DNA of 64,000 bases from an uncultured Clostridia bacterium (GTDB lineage Bacteria; Bacillota; Clostridia; Christensenellales; Borkfalkiaceae). The notes below the pieces were generated by a model. That model was not told the DNA's origin and did not search any database. It worked only from the letters and a program-made list of their open reading frames with translations. Positions 32,109-41,310 of this stretch are shown one piece after another (the first letter of the stretch is position 1; every line of letters begins with the position of its first letter). The position numbers and the translations under genes were made by a program. Location of the stretch: assembly GCA_934278995.1 (NCBI GenBank), contig CAKQWM010000008.1, positions 31,912 through 95,911 on the forward strand, in the 5' to 3' direction.

Positions 32109-34064
32109 ATGTCGTTATTCAAGTTAAAAAGTAAATTTAAGCCGACGGGCGACCAACCCGCGGCGATAGAAAAACTTACCGAGGGCGTAAAGGACGGTTT
32201 AAGGACGCAGGTTTTAGTCGGCGTTACGGGCAGCGGTAAAACTTTTACCATGGCTAACGTAATTGCCGAGTGCGACCGTCCCACTCTCGTAATTGCTCAC
32301 AACAAAACGCTTGCCGCGCAGTTATGTAGCGAATTTAAAGAGTTTTTTCCCGAAAACAGAGTCGAATATTTCGTATCCTATTACGATTATTATCAACCCG
32401 AATCCTATATACCGAGTACTGACACGTATATAGAAAAAGACCTTTCCGTAAACGACGAAATCGATAAACTTCGCCACAGCGCAACCTGTTCTCTTGCCGA
32501 ACGCAGAGACGTTATAGTGGTGGCGTCGGTTTCGTGCATTTACGGTTTGGGCGCGCCCGAAGAATATTATAGGTTATCGGTATCGTTGCGTCCAGGTATG
32601 GAGATATCCCGTGACGAACTGATAAGAAAACTCGTGGCAATTCAATACGAAAGGCGCGATATCGATTTTCAGCGTTCTTCATTCAGAGTACGCGGCGACA
32701 CCGTTGATATTTTTCCTGCGTCGAATTCCGAAACGGTTATACGCGTAGAGTTTTTCGGCGACGAAATCGAAAGAATTTGCGAAACCGATTACGTTACGGG
32801 AAACGTTATTTCTGAACTTAATCACGCCGCGATTTTTCCTGCGTCGCACTACGCCGTCGGAAGCGAAAAATTGTCGTTCGCGTTAGATATGATTCGTAAG
32901 GATATGGAAAAAGAAGTCGAGGATTTGAAAAATCAAGGCAAACTTCTGGAAGCGCAAAGGCTTTTGCAACGTACGAATTACGATATCGAAATGATGTCCG
33001 AAATCGGCTATTGCAGCGGCGTCGAAAATTACAGCAGATATTTTGACGGAAGATCCGCCGGAGAACCGCCGTTTACCTTGCTCGATTATTTTCCAAAGGA
33101 CTTTTTGATAATAGTTGACGAAAGCCACATGACGTTGCCTCAGTTAAGAGCGATGTACAACGGCGACAGATCGAGAAAAACAAATCTTGTGGATTACGGT
33201 TTCAGATTAAAAAGCGCTTTTGACAACAGACCGCTTAAATTTGAAGAATTTGAGGCAAGAATTTCGCAAATAATTTGCGTTTCGGCAACGCCTAATAGGT
33301 ATGAACTCGATTTATCCGATCAGACCGTTGAGCAACTTATTCGTCCGACGGGTTTGTTGGATCCTTTGATAGAGGTCAGAAAAACCGAAGGGCAGATAGA
33401 CGACCTTAACGACGAAATCGTAAAAACCGTGGCGGACGGAGGCAGGGTTTTAATTACGACGCTAACGAAAAAGATGTCGGAAAGTCTTACCGATTATCTT
33501 AAAGAACACGGTCATAAAGTGCGTTATATGCACAGCGATATCGACACCCTCGAGCGTATCGATATAATCAATGAGTTAAGGACGGGCGAAATCGACGTAT
33601 TAGTCGGGATAAACTTATTAAGAGAGGGCTTGGACCTTCCCGAGGTTAGACTCGTAGCGATTCTCGACGCCGATAAGGAAGGTTTTTTGCGTAGCGATAC
33701 GGCTCTTATTCAAACGGCGGGCAGAACCGCAAGAAACGCCGAGGGCAGAGTGATAATGTACGCCGACGTTATAACCGGCAGTATGAAACGCGCCATCGAC
33801 GAAACGAACAGAAGAAGAAAAACTCAGCAAATCTACAATGAAGAACACGGCATAGTGCCGAAAACTATAATCAAAGAGGTAAGAAGTAACCTCGAAATAA
33901 CAAAAAAAGCAAGCAGAGTTTCGGATATAAAAATGCAGGATATTCCTCAGGAAATAGAAAGGCTCAAGGGGCTTTTGAAAGTATTTTCGCAAAGCCTCGA
34001 TTTCGAGCGTTGTATCGAAATAAGAGATACTATAACGGAATTAAAGAAAAAAATACGAAAATAA
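32109..34064 (+). CDS. uvrB: Excinuclease ABC subunit B
   Basis: A 651-residue helicase-like repair protein. Walker A is GVTGSGKTF near residues 37-45; the beta-hairpin region is YYDYYQPESYIP; ICVSATP and QTAGRTARNAEGRV are helicase motifs V/VI-type signatures; a UVR domain (about 615-650, LDFERCIEIRD) ends the protein and contacts UvrC. It verifies damage and loads UvrC in nucleotide excision repair. uvrA follows after nine bases; uvrC is not in the window. Confidence 0.97.
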   Translation: MSLFKLKSKFKPTGDQPAAIEKLTEGVKDGLRTQVLVGVTGSGKTFTMANVIAECDRPTLVIAHNKTLAAQLCSEFKEFFPENRVEYFVSYYDYYQPESYIPSTDTYIEKDLSVNDEIDKLRHSATCSLAERRDVIVVASVSCIYGLGAPEEYYRLSVSLRPGMEISRDELIRKLVAIQYERRDIDFQRSSFRVRGDTVDIFPASNSETVIRVEFFGDEIERICETDYVTGNVISELNHAAIFPASHYAVGSEKLSFALDMIRKDMEKEVEDLKNQGKLLEAQRLLQRTNYDIEMMSEIGYCSGVENYSRYFDGRSAGEPPFTLLDYFPKDFLIIVDESHMTLPQLRAMYNGDRSRKTNLVDYGFRLKSAFDNRPLKFEEFEARISQIICVSATPNRYELDLSDQTVEQLIRPTGLLDPLIEVRKTEGQIDDLNDEIVKTVADGGRVLITTLTKKMSESLTDYLKEHGHKVRYMHSDIDTLERIDIINELRTGEIDVLVGINLLREGLDLPEVRLVAILDADKEGFLRSDTALIQTAGRTARNAEGRVIMYADVITGSMKRAIDETNRRRKTQQIYNEEHGIVPKTIIKEVRSNLEITKKASRVSDIKMQDIPQEIERLKGLLKVFSQSLDFERCIEIRDTITELKKKIRK

Positions 34065-34073
34065 CGAATATAA

Positions 34074-36890
34074 ATGAAAAACTATATTACAATTCGCGGC
34101 GCGCGCGAAAACAATTTAAAAAATATCGACCTCGATATTCCGAGAGAGAAATTAGTCGTGTTTACGGGGCTGTCGGGTAGCGGTAAATCAACGCTTGCCT
34201 TCGATACGATATTTGCCGAAGGGCAAAGAAGGTACATGGAAAGTTTGTCGAGTTACGCGCGTATGTTTTTAGGGCAAATGCAAAAACCCGACGTTGACAG
34301 GATAGATGGTCTTTCGCCGGCAATAGCGATCGACCAGAAAACCACCAACAACAACCCGCGTTCCACCGTGGGTACCGTTACCGAAATATACGATTATTTG
34401 CGATTATTATACGCAAGGATAGGCGTTCCGCACTGTCCGAAATGCGGTAAAGAAATTGCCCGTCAAACGGTTGATCAGATAGTCGACAAAGTAAAACTTT
34501 TTCCCGAAAAATCAAAAATTCTTATTAACGCGCCTGTCGTAAGAGGCAGAAAAGGCGAATTTAAAAACGAACTCGAACAATACAAAAAAAGCGGTTTCGT
34601 AAGAGTCGAGATTGACGGCGTCGTTCGTGAACTTACCGAAGATATCAAACTCGAAAAAAACGTCAGGCATACGATAAACCTCGTTGTTGACAGACTCGTT
34701 ATAAAAGAGGGTATAGATAAACGATTATCCGACAGCATCGAAACCGCCGTAAAACTTTCCGACGGTCTTGTAGTTATTGAAACGAACGGAGAATCCGCTA
34801 CCTATTCGACAAAATACGCCTGTCCCGACTGCGACGTTTCGATAGAAGAACTCGAACCGAGATTGTTTTCTTTCAACAATCCATACGGCGCTTGTCCGGA
34901 GTGTTCGGGGCTTGGCTACAAGGAGTCCTTCGACGTCGATAAAGTGGTTAAAGACTGGAATAAATCTCTCAGAGAAGGCGCTATGACGGTAAGCGGTTGG
35001 AATATGGATACGGGAAAAATGTCCGAAATGATGTTCCGCGCTTTATCCAAACGATACGGCTTCAGCCTCGATACTCCTATAAAAGATTTGCCCGAAGATA
35101 TAGTACGAATGCTATTATACGGCAACGACGGCGAAAAAATCGAAGTAAGTTATTCTACGAAAACTTCCTCCGGAAAATTTATGTCGCGTTACGAAGGCGT
35201 AATAACAAACCTTGAAAGAAGGTACAGAGAAACCACGAGCGACTATATCAGAAACGAACTCGAAAAATATATGGTTACTACGCCGTGTCCTATATGTCAG
35301 GGCAGAAGATTATCTCCGGCGGCGCTTTCCGTTACCGTCGGAGGGCTTAATATAGACGAACTGTGTCGTAAGTCGATAAGCGCCGTTAACGGGCTTATAG
35401 ACGGACTTACGCTTAGCGAAACGCAACAAATAATAGCCGGACCGATTATAAAAGAAATAAAAGCAAGATTAAACTTTTTAATAAACGTGGGGCTTGATTA
35501 TCTTACGCTTTCACGCTCGGCTTCGACGCTCTCGGGAGGGGAATCGCAAAGAATCCGACTTGCTACGCAGATAGGTAGCGGACTGACTGGCGTTTTATAT
35601 ATTCTGGACGAACCGTCTATAGGGCTTCACCAGAGAGATAACGAAAAACTTCTCGGCACCTTGAAAAATCTTCGTGATATCGGAAATACTCTTATAGTAG
35701 TCGAACACGACGAGGACACGATACGCGCCGCCGACTACGTTGTTGATATAGGACCTAAAGCGGGTATTCACGGCGGAAAAGTCGTTGCTTTCGGAAGTCC
35801 CGACGACGTCGCTTCGACGGCGGGTTCGATTACCGGCGATTATCTTGCGGGAAGGCGTGAAATAGCCGTGCCAAAGTTCCGCAAACAACCCGACGGCAGG
35901 TTTTTATGCATAAAAGGCGCAACAAAAAACAATCTTAAAAACATTGACGTAAATATTCCCGTCGGGCTTATCTGCGCAATAACGGGAGTATCCGGCAGCG
36001 GTAAATCGAGCCTTATCAACGAAACGTTGTACCCCGCGATAAACGCAGGACTTTTACGCGGAAACTTTAAATACGAAGGGTTAAAAGCCCTTGAGGGGAT
36101 AGATTACTTCGATAAAGTGATAAATATAGACCAATCGCCGATAGGCAGAACGCCGAGGTCTAATCCTGCGACATATACGGGCGTTTTTGGGTATATACGC
36201 GAACTTTTCGCTTCTACGCCCGATGCAAAAGAGCGCGGTTACGGCGCGGGCAGATTTTCGTTTAACGTATCGGGCGGAAGGTGCGAACACTGTCAGGGCG
36301 ACGGTATCATAAAGATTCCGATGAACTTTTTACCCGACGTTTTCGTCCCGTGCGAAGTATGTAAAGGAAAGCGTTATAACCGCGAAACCCTGCAGGTTAC
36401 CTATAAGGGCAAAAATATATCGCACGTGCTTGAAATGACCGTTGACGAAGCGGTAGATTACTTTGAAAATATTCAGAGAATATACAATAAAGTCAAATGT
36501 CTTCAGGACGTGGGACTCGGATACATCAAATTAGGACAGCCCGCAACTACGTTGTCTGGCGGCGAAGCGCAAAGGGTTAAACTTGCAACCGAACTCAGTA
36601 AACGCGCCACGGGCAAAACTCTTTATATTCTCGACGAACCTACTACCGGGTTACATTCTTACGACGTATCTAAACTTATCGATATTTTGTTTAAATTAAG
36701 GGATAACGGTAATTCGATAGTCGTAATCGAACATAATCTCGACGTAATAAAAATCGCCGACTACGTCATTGATTTAGGTCCGGAAGGGGGCGACGGCGGA
36801 GGCAGGGTAATTGCCGAAGGTTCCCCCGAAGAAGTAGCCTCGGTAAACGATAGTTATACCGGTCGTTTTTTGAAACGCATCCTGAAATAA
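34074..36890 (+). CDS. uvrA: Excinuclease ABC subunit A
   Basis: A 938-residue twin ABC ATPase that finds DNA damage with UvrB. Walker A sites are GLSGSGKST near residue 32 and GVSGSGKSS in the second half; signatures are TLSGGESQRI and TLSGGEAQRV; zinc-binding CxxC pairs appear as CPKCGKE, CPDC/CPEC and CEHCQGDG/CEVCKGKR. Length is normal for UvrA. It is cotranscribed with uvrB and followed by a strong terminator. Confidence 0.98.
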   Translation: MKNYITIRGARENNLKNIDLDIPREKLVVFTGLSGSGKSTLAFDTIFAEGQRRYMESLSSYARMFLGQMQKPDVDRIDGLSPAIAIDQKTTNNNPRSTVGTVTEIYDYLRLLYARIGVPHCPKCGKEIARQTVDQIVDKVKLFPEKSKILINAPVVRGRKGEFKNELEQYKKSGFVRVEIDGVVRELTEDIKLEKNVRHTINLVVDRLVIKEGIDKRLSDSIETAVKLSDGLVVIETNGESATYSTKYACPDCDVSIEELEPRLFSFNNPYGACPECSGLGYKESFDVDKVVKDWNKSLREGAMTVSGWNMDTGKMSEMMFRALSKRYGFSLDTPIKDLPEDIVRMLLYGNDGEKIEVSYSTKTSSGKFMSRYEGVITNLERRYRETTSDYIRNELEKYMVTTPCPICQGRRLSPAALSVTVGGLNIDELCRKSISAVNGLIDGLTLSETQQIIAGPIIKEIKARLNFLINVGLDYLTLSRSASTLSGGESQRIRLATQIGSGLTGVLYILDEPSIGLHQRDNEKLLGTLKNLRDIGNTLIVVEHDEDTIRAADYVVDIGPKAGIHGGKVVAFGSPDDVASTAGSITGDYLAGRREIAVPKFRKQPDGRFLCIKGATKNNLKNIDVNIPVGLICAITGVSGSGKSSLINETLYPAINAGLLRGNFKYEGLKALEGIDYFDKVINIDQSPIGRTPRSNPATYTGVFGYIRELFASTPDAKERGYGAGRFSFNVSGGRCEHCQGDGIIKIPMNFLPDVFVPCEVCKGKRYNRETLQVTYKGKNISHVLEMTVDEAVDYFENIQRIYNKVKCLQDVGLGYIKLGQPATTLSGGEAQRVKLATELSKRATGKTLYILDEPTTGLHSYDVSKLIDILFKLRDNGNSIVVIEHNLDVIKIADYVIDLGPEGGDGGGRVIAEGSPEEVASVNDSYTGRFLKRILK

Positions 36891-36896
36891 TCTCAC

Positions 36897-36926
36897 CGAC
36901 GGAAGTTTTCTTCCGTCGTTTTTTTA
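36897..36926 (+). terminator. Terminator of uvrB-uvrA
   Basis: CGACGGAAG-TTTT-CTTCCGTCG followed by eight T, seven bases after the uvrA stop. Confidence 0.92.
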
Positions 36927-37036
36927 ATCTTCCGTCGGCTTTTTTAATTTTCCTTTCTTTGTTTTGATTTTCTTTTGTTTGGTTTAATCTTCCGTCGGCT
37001 TTTTTAATCTTCCTTTGTTTGTTTTAATTTTCCGTA
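36915..37036 (+). repeat. Degenerate T-rich tandem repeat after uvrA
   Basis: CTTCCGTCGGCTTTTTTAAT and CCTTTGTTTG-type phrases recur several times, probably grown from the 3' arm of the uvrA terminator. No coding potential. Confidence 0.6.
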
Positions 37037-37046
37037 GTTATTTGAG

Positions 37047-37187
37047 AAAAAGTATTAAAAAACGGGCTTATAGCCCGCTTTTTGTTATTTTACTAAAATA
37101 AATTTTCTATTTTCAAAGAAAAAGTTTTCGGTATTTGTTCGCACAATTTTATAACTACGACGAGTTTTGCTATCGCCTCGTCGTTTA
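37047..37187 (-). pseudogene. Duplicated 3' fragment of the adjacent DUF4363 gene
   Basis: This stretch matches 37216-37356 with only a few substitutions. The copy includes the terminator hairpin CGGGCT-TAT-AGCCCG (37063-37077) and about 35 codons of the C-terminal end of the DUF4363 frame, but no start or upstream part. The offset is 169 bases. It is a remnant of a partial tandem duplication. Confidence 0.85.
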
Positions 37188-37231
37188 TGTTTGAAATTTC
37201 CCCTCGTTTTTTGTAAAAAAGTATTTAAAAA

Positions 37232-37246
37232 CGGGCTTATAGCCCG
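37232..37246 (-). terminator. Terminator of the DUF421-DUF4363 pair
   Basis: On the minus strand CGGGCT-ATA-AGCCCG followed by TTTTTAA; a duplicate lies at 37063-37077. On the plus strand it is also followed by CTTTTTG. Confidence 0.7.
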
Positions 37247-37261
37247 CTTTTTGTTATTTTA

Positions 37262-37639
37262 CTAAAACAAATTTTCGATTTTTAAAGAAAAAGTTTTGGG
37301 TATTTGTTCGCACAATTTTTTAACGACGACGAGTTTTGCTATCGCCTCGTCGTTTTTGCCGTATTTTACGTAAGTTACCGCTTCCGCAATCCATAGGTCG
37401 AGTTCTTTAAGTTCGGTATGAGGAACGTAAACGTGCAGACTTCTCTTTTTTTCATGCCAAAAAGTTTGCAACGACAAAATGTCTTCGCTTGTTGCCGTGT
37501 CGTTATCGAGTTTTTTGACAATCAGATCGTTCATTACGATAAGTTCGTCGAAAGTTTTTCTTAACGCAATATTTTCTATCATAGCGCCGACTGCTATAAG
37601 GGCTGTCGCCACTATTACCGATATTACCGATTTTACCAT
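37262..37639 (-). CDS. DUF4363-family protein
   Basis: A 125-residue protein with one N-terminal membrane helix (about residues 3-22) and an extracytoplasmic helical domain. FWHEKKRSLHVYVPHTELKELDLWIAEA, in two readable halves (FWHEKKRSLHVYVPH and ELKELDLWIAEA), is the family hallmark. Such genes commonly accompany a DUF421/YetF gene in spore-forming and related Clostridia, as here; function is not established. It overlaps the upstream DUF421 gene by seven bases, so the two are probably one unit. Confidence 0.88.
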   Translation of the reverse strand: MVKSVISVIVATALIAVGAMIENIALRKTFDELIVMNDLIVKKLDNDTATSEDILSLQTFWHEKKRSLHVYVPHTELKELDLWIAEAVTYVKYGKNDEAIAKLVVVKKLCEQIPKTFSLKIENLF

Positions 37640-38319
37640 GCTTTCTCCTTATTTAGTTGCATATTTATTACTTTTGCGCTTTGTCCTTTGAGTTGCAGAT
37701 AAACCTTGCCCGATCCCGAAACGGTCATAATATCCACGGCGCTAAGTTTTTCCGCTCCGTTTTCCGCTAAAAAAGCCTCGAAGGTTTCTTTGTCGAGGTT
37801 TAAAAGCCCGTAATTTTTTTTATTTATTTTTCCCTCTGAAACAAGCAGAACGGGCAACTCTTTCGTATCGTCAACCTTTTCTTTTTTCAAAACCGACAAT
37901 TTTCCGTTGGACTCGAATATAGCGTAATAGACCGAGTCGAGTGAATAATTACCCGTTCCGCGTAGCGATTCTATAAGGTCGCTGACGTCCATATTGTTCC
38001 TTTTGAGTTCTTTTATATCCACGCCGTTTTTGTTGATGACGATGGCGGGTTTTCCGTCAACCACGCTTTTGAACCCGTCCGACAACTGTTCGAGGACGGT
38101 AAGAATCTGATGCAGGATAAATACCGCGATTATCGAAGCGACGCCGTAAACGAGAGGTATCGACACGTCGGTCATCGGAACGCATGCAAGTTCGGCTATC
38201 AAAAGAGTAATGATAAATTCAAAAGGTTGCATTTCGCCGATCTGACGTTTTCCCATAAGTCGCATAACGATAATCAAGGTTACGAAAACCACTATTGCTC
38301 TTAAAAAAATAATCAGCAT
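37633..38319 (-). CDS. DUF421 (YetF/YdfR-like) membrane protein
   Basis: A 228-residue protein with three N-terminal membrane helices, RLMGKRQIGEMQPFEFIITLLIAE split over residues about 20-43 (RLMGKRQIGEMQPFEF is diagnostic), followed by a cytoplasmic YetF domain with GKPAIVINKNG and YAIFESNGKLSVLKK. ATG 38319 is chosen over an in-frame TTG at 38358 because it gives a normal start of the first helix; no strong ribosome binding site supports either. Role in the membrane is unknown; B. subtilis relatives are linked to sporulation and stress. Confidence 0.88.
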   Translation of the reverse strand: MLIIFLRAIVVFVTLIIVMRLMGKRQIGEMQPFEFIITLLIAELACVPMTDVSIPLVYGVASIIAVFILHQILTVLEQLSDGFKSVVDGKPAIVINKNGVDIKELKRNNMDVSDLIESLRGTGNYSLDSVYYAIFESNGKLSVLKKEKVDDTKELPVLLVSEGKINKKNYGLLNLDKETFEAFLAENGAEKLSAVDIMTVSGSGKVYLQLKGQSAKVINMQLNKEKAW

Positions 38320-38397
38320 ACAAATAAGTTTGCGCCGAAACGAGCAAACTATGTACAATTTTCTTGCGACAAATTATATATACTACGCAAAAATATC

Positions 38398-38426
38398 TTG
38401 ACAAAACGTCGGTTTTGTTGCATTAT
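38398..38426 (+). promoter_or_regulatory. Promoter of the comM-dprA-topA operon
   Basis: TTGACA (38398-38403), 17 bases, CATTAT (38421-38426). It diverges from the DUF421 gene and is followed by a leader of about 225 bases. Confidence 0.65.
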
Positions 38427-38429
38427 AGG

Positions 38430-38657
38430 AAGGGTGCGTTTTTTTCGTACCGTCAAAAAGGATCGGGCGCGACGATATTGTCGGCAACGTTAAAGTTTGC
38501 GATATCGGCTGCGATATCGGCTGTATATCCGCTTGTTACTTGGTAATTACGCCGTATATTATCCCGTTCGTTTCCGAATAATAGAGAAAACTATCGTTGC
38601 GATACAACGATTTTAAAAAACAAACGAAAAATATCGAAAAACAAAGGAAAAGAAAAA
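38430..38657 (+). other. Long leader before comM
   Basis: Holds a 12-bp tandem duplication (GCGATATCGGCT twice, near 38501-38524) and a 7-bp hairpin ATCGTTG-CGATA-CAACGAT (38592-38610) followed by TTTT. No riboswitch class is recognised and no convincing ORF is present. Confidence 0.4.
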
Positions 38658-40178
38658 ATGCTATCTAAAATCACGAGTTACACTTTGCAAGGCTTAGACG
38701 GCTTGCCCGTTGACGTGGAAGTCGATATTTCGCGCGGGTTGCCGAAATTCGACATCGTAGGGCTTCCCGATACGGCTGTAAAAGAATCCAAAGAAAGGGT
38801 TCGCGCCTCCATTAAAAATTCGGGTAAAAACTTTCCCGTTGCGGTAATAACCGTCAATTTAGCGCCTGCCGACGTAAAAAAAGAAGGCTCGAAACTCGAC
38901 CTTGCCATAGCCATATCGCTTCTTCGCGCGACGGAGCCGGGTATGGACAGGTCTATAGATAAAACGGTTGTTTTAGGGGAGTTGTCTCTCGACGGCGCCG
39001 TTCGTCCCGTAACGGGCGTGTTGCCTATATGTCTTTCGGCAAAAGCGAGGGGATATACTACGCTCGTTATACCCAAAGCGAACGAAGAAGAAGCCTGTTA
39101 CGTCGAAGGTATAAAAATCATTGCCGTTTCGTCGCTTAACGAAGCGGTAAGATATTTCAAAGGCGAAGAAATCGCCGTTACGGAAATCAAAAAATTCACG
39201 CCGCCTCAGGAAAACGACTTTAAAAACGACCTGAAATACGTAAAAGGTCAGTATATAGCAAAGCGCGCGTTGGAAATCGCGGTAAGCGGCGGACATAACA
39301 TATTGATGGTCGGCGCGCCCGGCGCCGGCAAAACCATGCTTGCAAAATGTATTCCCTCCGTCATGCCGGATATGACGTTCGACGAAGCACTCGAAACCAC
39401 CGCCGTTCATTCGGTTGCGGGAAATCTTTCCCATACGGACGGCATAATAAAAATAAGGCCGTTTATTTCTCCGCACCATACGGCAACGAGAATCGCGCTG
39501 GTAGGCGGCGGGGCAAACGTTTTGCCGGGGCTTGTCAGTTTAGCCAACAACGGCGTACTGTTTCTCGACGAAATGCCCGAATATCCGAGGACTGTTCTGG
39601 AGTGCCTGCGTCAGCCGATAGAAGACGGCGTTATAACCGTTTCGAGAGCGAAAGGGAGTAATAAATTCCCCGCTAAATTCATGCTTTGCGCAAGTATGAA
39701 CCCTTGTCCTTGCGGAAACTACGGTTCTGAAAACGCCGAATGTAAATGTTCCGACGCTCAGATACGTAAATACCGCGCGAGGATTTCCGGACCTTTGCTT
39801 GACAGAATCGATTTACAGATACACGTGGATAACGTAAAATACGACGATTTGGTTTCGACCGAACTCGAGGAGCCGTCTTTCGCGGTCAGACAGAGAGTTA
39901 ATACGGCAAGAAAGATTCAGAGAGAACGTTTTAAAGAAGACGGTATCCGTACCAACGCCGAAATGGGCGAAAGAGAACTTACCAAATACTGCAAACTTAC
40001 CCCGGAAGACGAAAAACTTTTCAAAAAATCCTTTGAAAATCTCAAATTATCGGCAAGGGGAAGAAGCAGAATATTAAAAGTTGCCCGCACGATAGCAGAC
40101 CTTGACTATTCGGAAAACATCGAAAGAAAACATCTTCTGGAAGCGATAAGTTACAGAAGTTTCGACATGAAAGAGTAA
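38658..40178 (+). CDS. comM: Mg-chelatase-like AAA ATPase ComM (YifB family)
   Basis: A 506-residue protein with an N-terminal Lon-protease-like fold (GLPKFDIVGLPDTAVKES), an AAA+ Mg-chelatase core with Walker A GAPGAGKT near residues 218-225, Walker B LFLDEMPE and arginine-rich SRAKG, and a C-terminal chelatase domain (SMNPCPCGNYG). ComM is a helicase that promotes branch migration during natural transformation in Gram-negative bacteria; the family is widespread in non-competent species. Being directly upstream of dprA fits a DNA-uptake or recombination role. Confidence 0.94.
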   Translation: MLSKITSYTLQGLDGLPVDVEVDISRGLPKFDIVGLPDTAVKESKERVRASIKNSGKNFPVAVITVNLAPADVKKEGSKLDLAIAISLLRATEPGMDRSIDKTVVLGELSLDGAVRPVTGVLPICLSAKARGYTTLVIPKANEEEACYVEGIKIIAVSSLNEAVRYFKGEEIAVTEIKKFTPPQENDFKNDLKYVKGQYIAKRALEIAVSGGHNILMVGAPGAGKTMLAKCIPSVMPDMTFDEALETTAVHSVAGNLSHTDGIIKIRPFISPHHTATRIALVGGGANVLPGLVSLANNGVLFLDEMPEYPRTVLECLRQPIEDGVITVSRAKGSNKFPAKFMLCASMNPCPCGNYGSENAECKCSDAQIRKYRARISGPLLDRIDLQIHVDNVKYDDLVSTELEEPSFAVRQRVNTARKIQRERFKEDGIRTNAEMGERELTKYCKLTPEDEKLFKKSFENLKLSARGRSRILKVARTIADLDYSENIERKHLLEAISYRSFDMKE

Positions 40179-40182
40179 TATT

Positions 40183-41274
40183 ATGACCGAATATACCGAA
40201 CGCGAACTTTTTCTTATCGTCGTCGATTCGCTCGACGGCTTGGAATATAAGTACGAAAAAGCGCTTGTAAAAGTCATCGGCAATGCGGAAAACCCGCTCG
40301 ATTGCCCGCAAAAAGCAAAGGAATATCTTTTCGGCAATTTACCCGAGCAAAAGGCGAAAACGGTTGCCTTGTCGCTTAACCGTAAATACGCCGAAACGGT
40401 TAAAAATGCTCTCGATAAACGTTCGTTAAAGGCGATAACGATTTTTTCCAAGGACTATCCCGAAAGGCTGAAAAATCTCGACGCGCCTCCGCTCGTATTG
40501 TATTGCAAAGGCGACGTATCCTTGTTAAACTCGAAAAAAACGCTTGCCGCGGTCGGTTCGAGGAAAACGCTTCCCTACGCGGAAGCGCTATTGAAAGAAA
40601 TTTGCAAAACGGTAGGAAACGCAGGGGTAACTTTAGTAACTGGAAGCGCTACGGGCGCGGACAGAGCGGTTATTTTATCCGCTTTGGACGGCGGCAACAA
40701 AGTTATTTCGGTTCTTGCGGGCGGTATTGACCACGTTTATCCCGATTGCAATAAATCTTTGATAGAAAAGGTTTGCGAAAATGGACTTGTTATTTCCGAG
40801 CAACCGCCCGAAATCTCATCGACCTACTGGATGTTTCCCGTAAGAAACAGAATCATTGCCGCGCTCGGCGACGCCGCGCTTATAGCGAGCGGCGATAAAA
40901 AGAGCGGTGCGAGGCATACTGCGGATTTCGCGCTCGAATACGGCAGGCAGGTTTTTGCTTTCCCGTACTCGGTAGGGATAACTTCGGGAGAACTTTGCAA
41001 CGATCTTATCAAACACGGCGCCTTTTTATGCGACGGTTACGAAGATATTCTTTCGGAACTCGGCGTAAGTTACGAGAAAAAAGAAGACCTCGTAAAACTT
41101 ACCGACGAAGAAAAGGTTTTATACGACGCCATTGCGTCCGGCGAGGAAGATATGACGGTTTACTGTATAAATAACGGCGTAAAGTTTTTTGAAATAGCGC
41201 CTGCGCTTTCATCTCTCGAAATACAGGGGCTTATAGTGAAAACGGCAGGAAACAGATACAAACCCGTAAAGTGA
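40183..41274 (+). CDS. dprA: DNA-processing protein DprA
   Basis: A 363-residue Rossmann-fold protein that loads RecA onto incoming single-stranded DNA. GSRKTLPYAEAL, TGSATGADRAV, VLAGGIDHVYP, ISEQPPE and FPVRNRIIAAL are family signatures, and a C-terminal winged-helix-like part follows. The usual GLA-GID region reads TGSATGAD here, a modest variation. It begins four bases after comM. The stop codon lies within a hairpin (41261-41285). Confidence 0.95.
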   Translation: MTEYTERELFLIVVDSLDGLEYKYEKALVKVIGNAENPLDCPQKAKEYLFGNLPEQKAKTVALSLNRKYAETVKNALDKRSLKAITIFSKDYPERLKNLDAPPLVLYCKGDVSLLNSKKTLAAVGSRKTLPYAEALLKEICKTVGNAGVTLVTGSATGADRAVILSALDGGNKVISVLAGGIDHVYPDCNKSLIEKVCENGLVISEQPPEISSTYWMFPVRNRIIAALGDAALIASGDKKSGARHTADFALEYGRQVFAFPYSVGITSGELCNDLIKHGAFLCDGYEDILSELGVSYEKKEDLVKLTDEEKVLYDAIASGEEDMTVYCINNGVKFFEIAPALSSLEIQGLIVKTAGNRYKPVK

Positions 41275-41285
41275 TTTTACGGGTT
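41261..41285 (+). other. Hairpin spanning the dprA stop codon
   Basis: AACCCGTAAA-GTGAT-TTTACGGGTT is a perfect 10-bp stem; the dprA TGA is in the loop. There is no T-run, so it is not a normal terminator. It may affect mRNA processing or expression of topA 26 bases on. Confidence 0.5.
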
Positions 41286-41310
41286 ATCATAACGGAATAA
41301 AAGGAGAAAT

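Noticed and set aside
37633..38358. TTG start at 38358 for the DUF421 protein
   Set aside because: Adds 13 residues before the usual first helix and has no ribosome binding site; ATG 38319 fits the family better.
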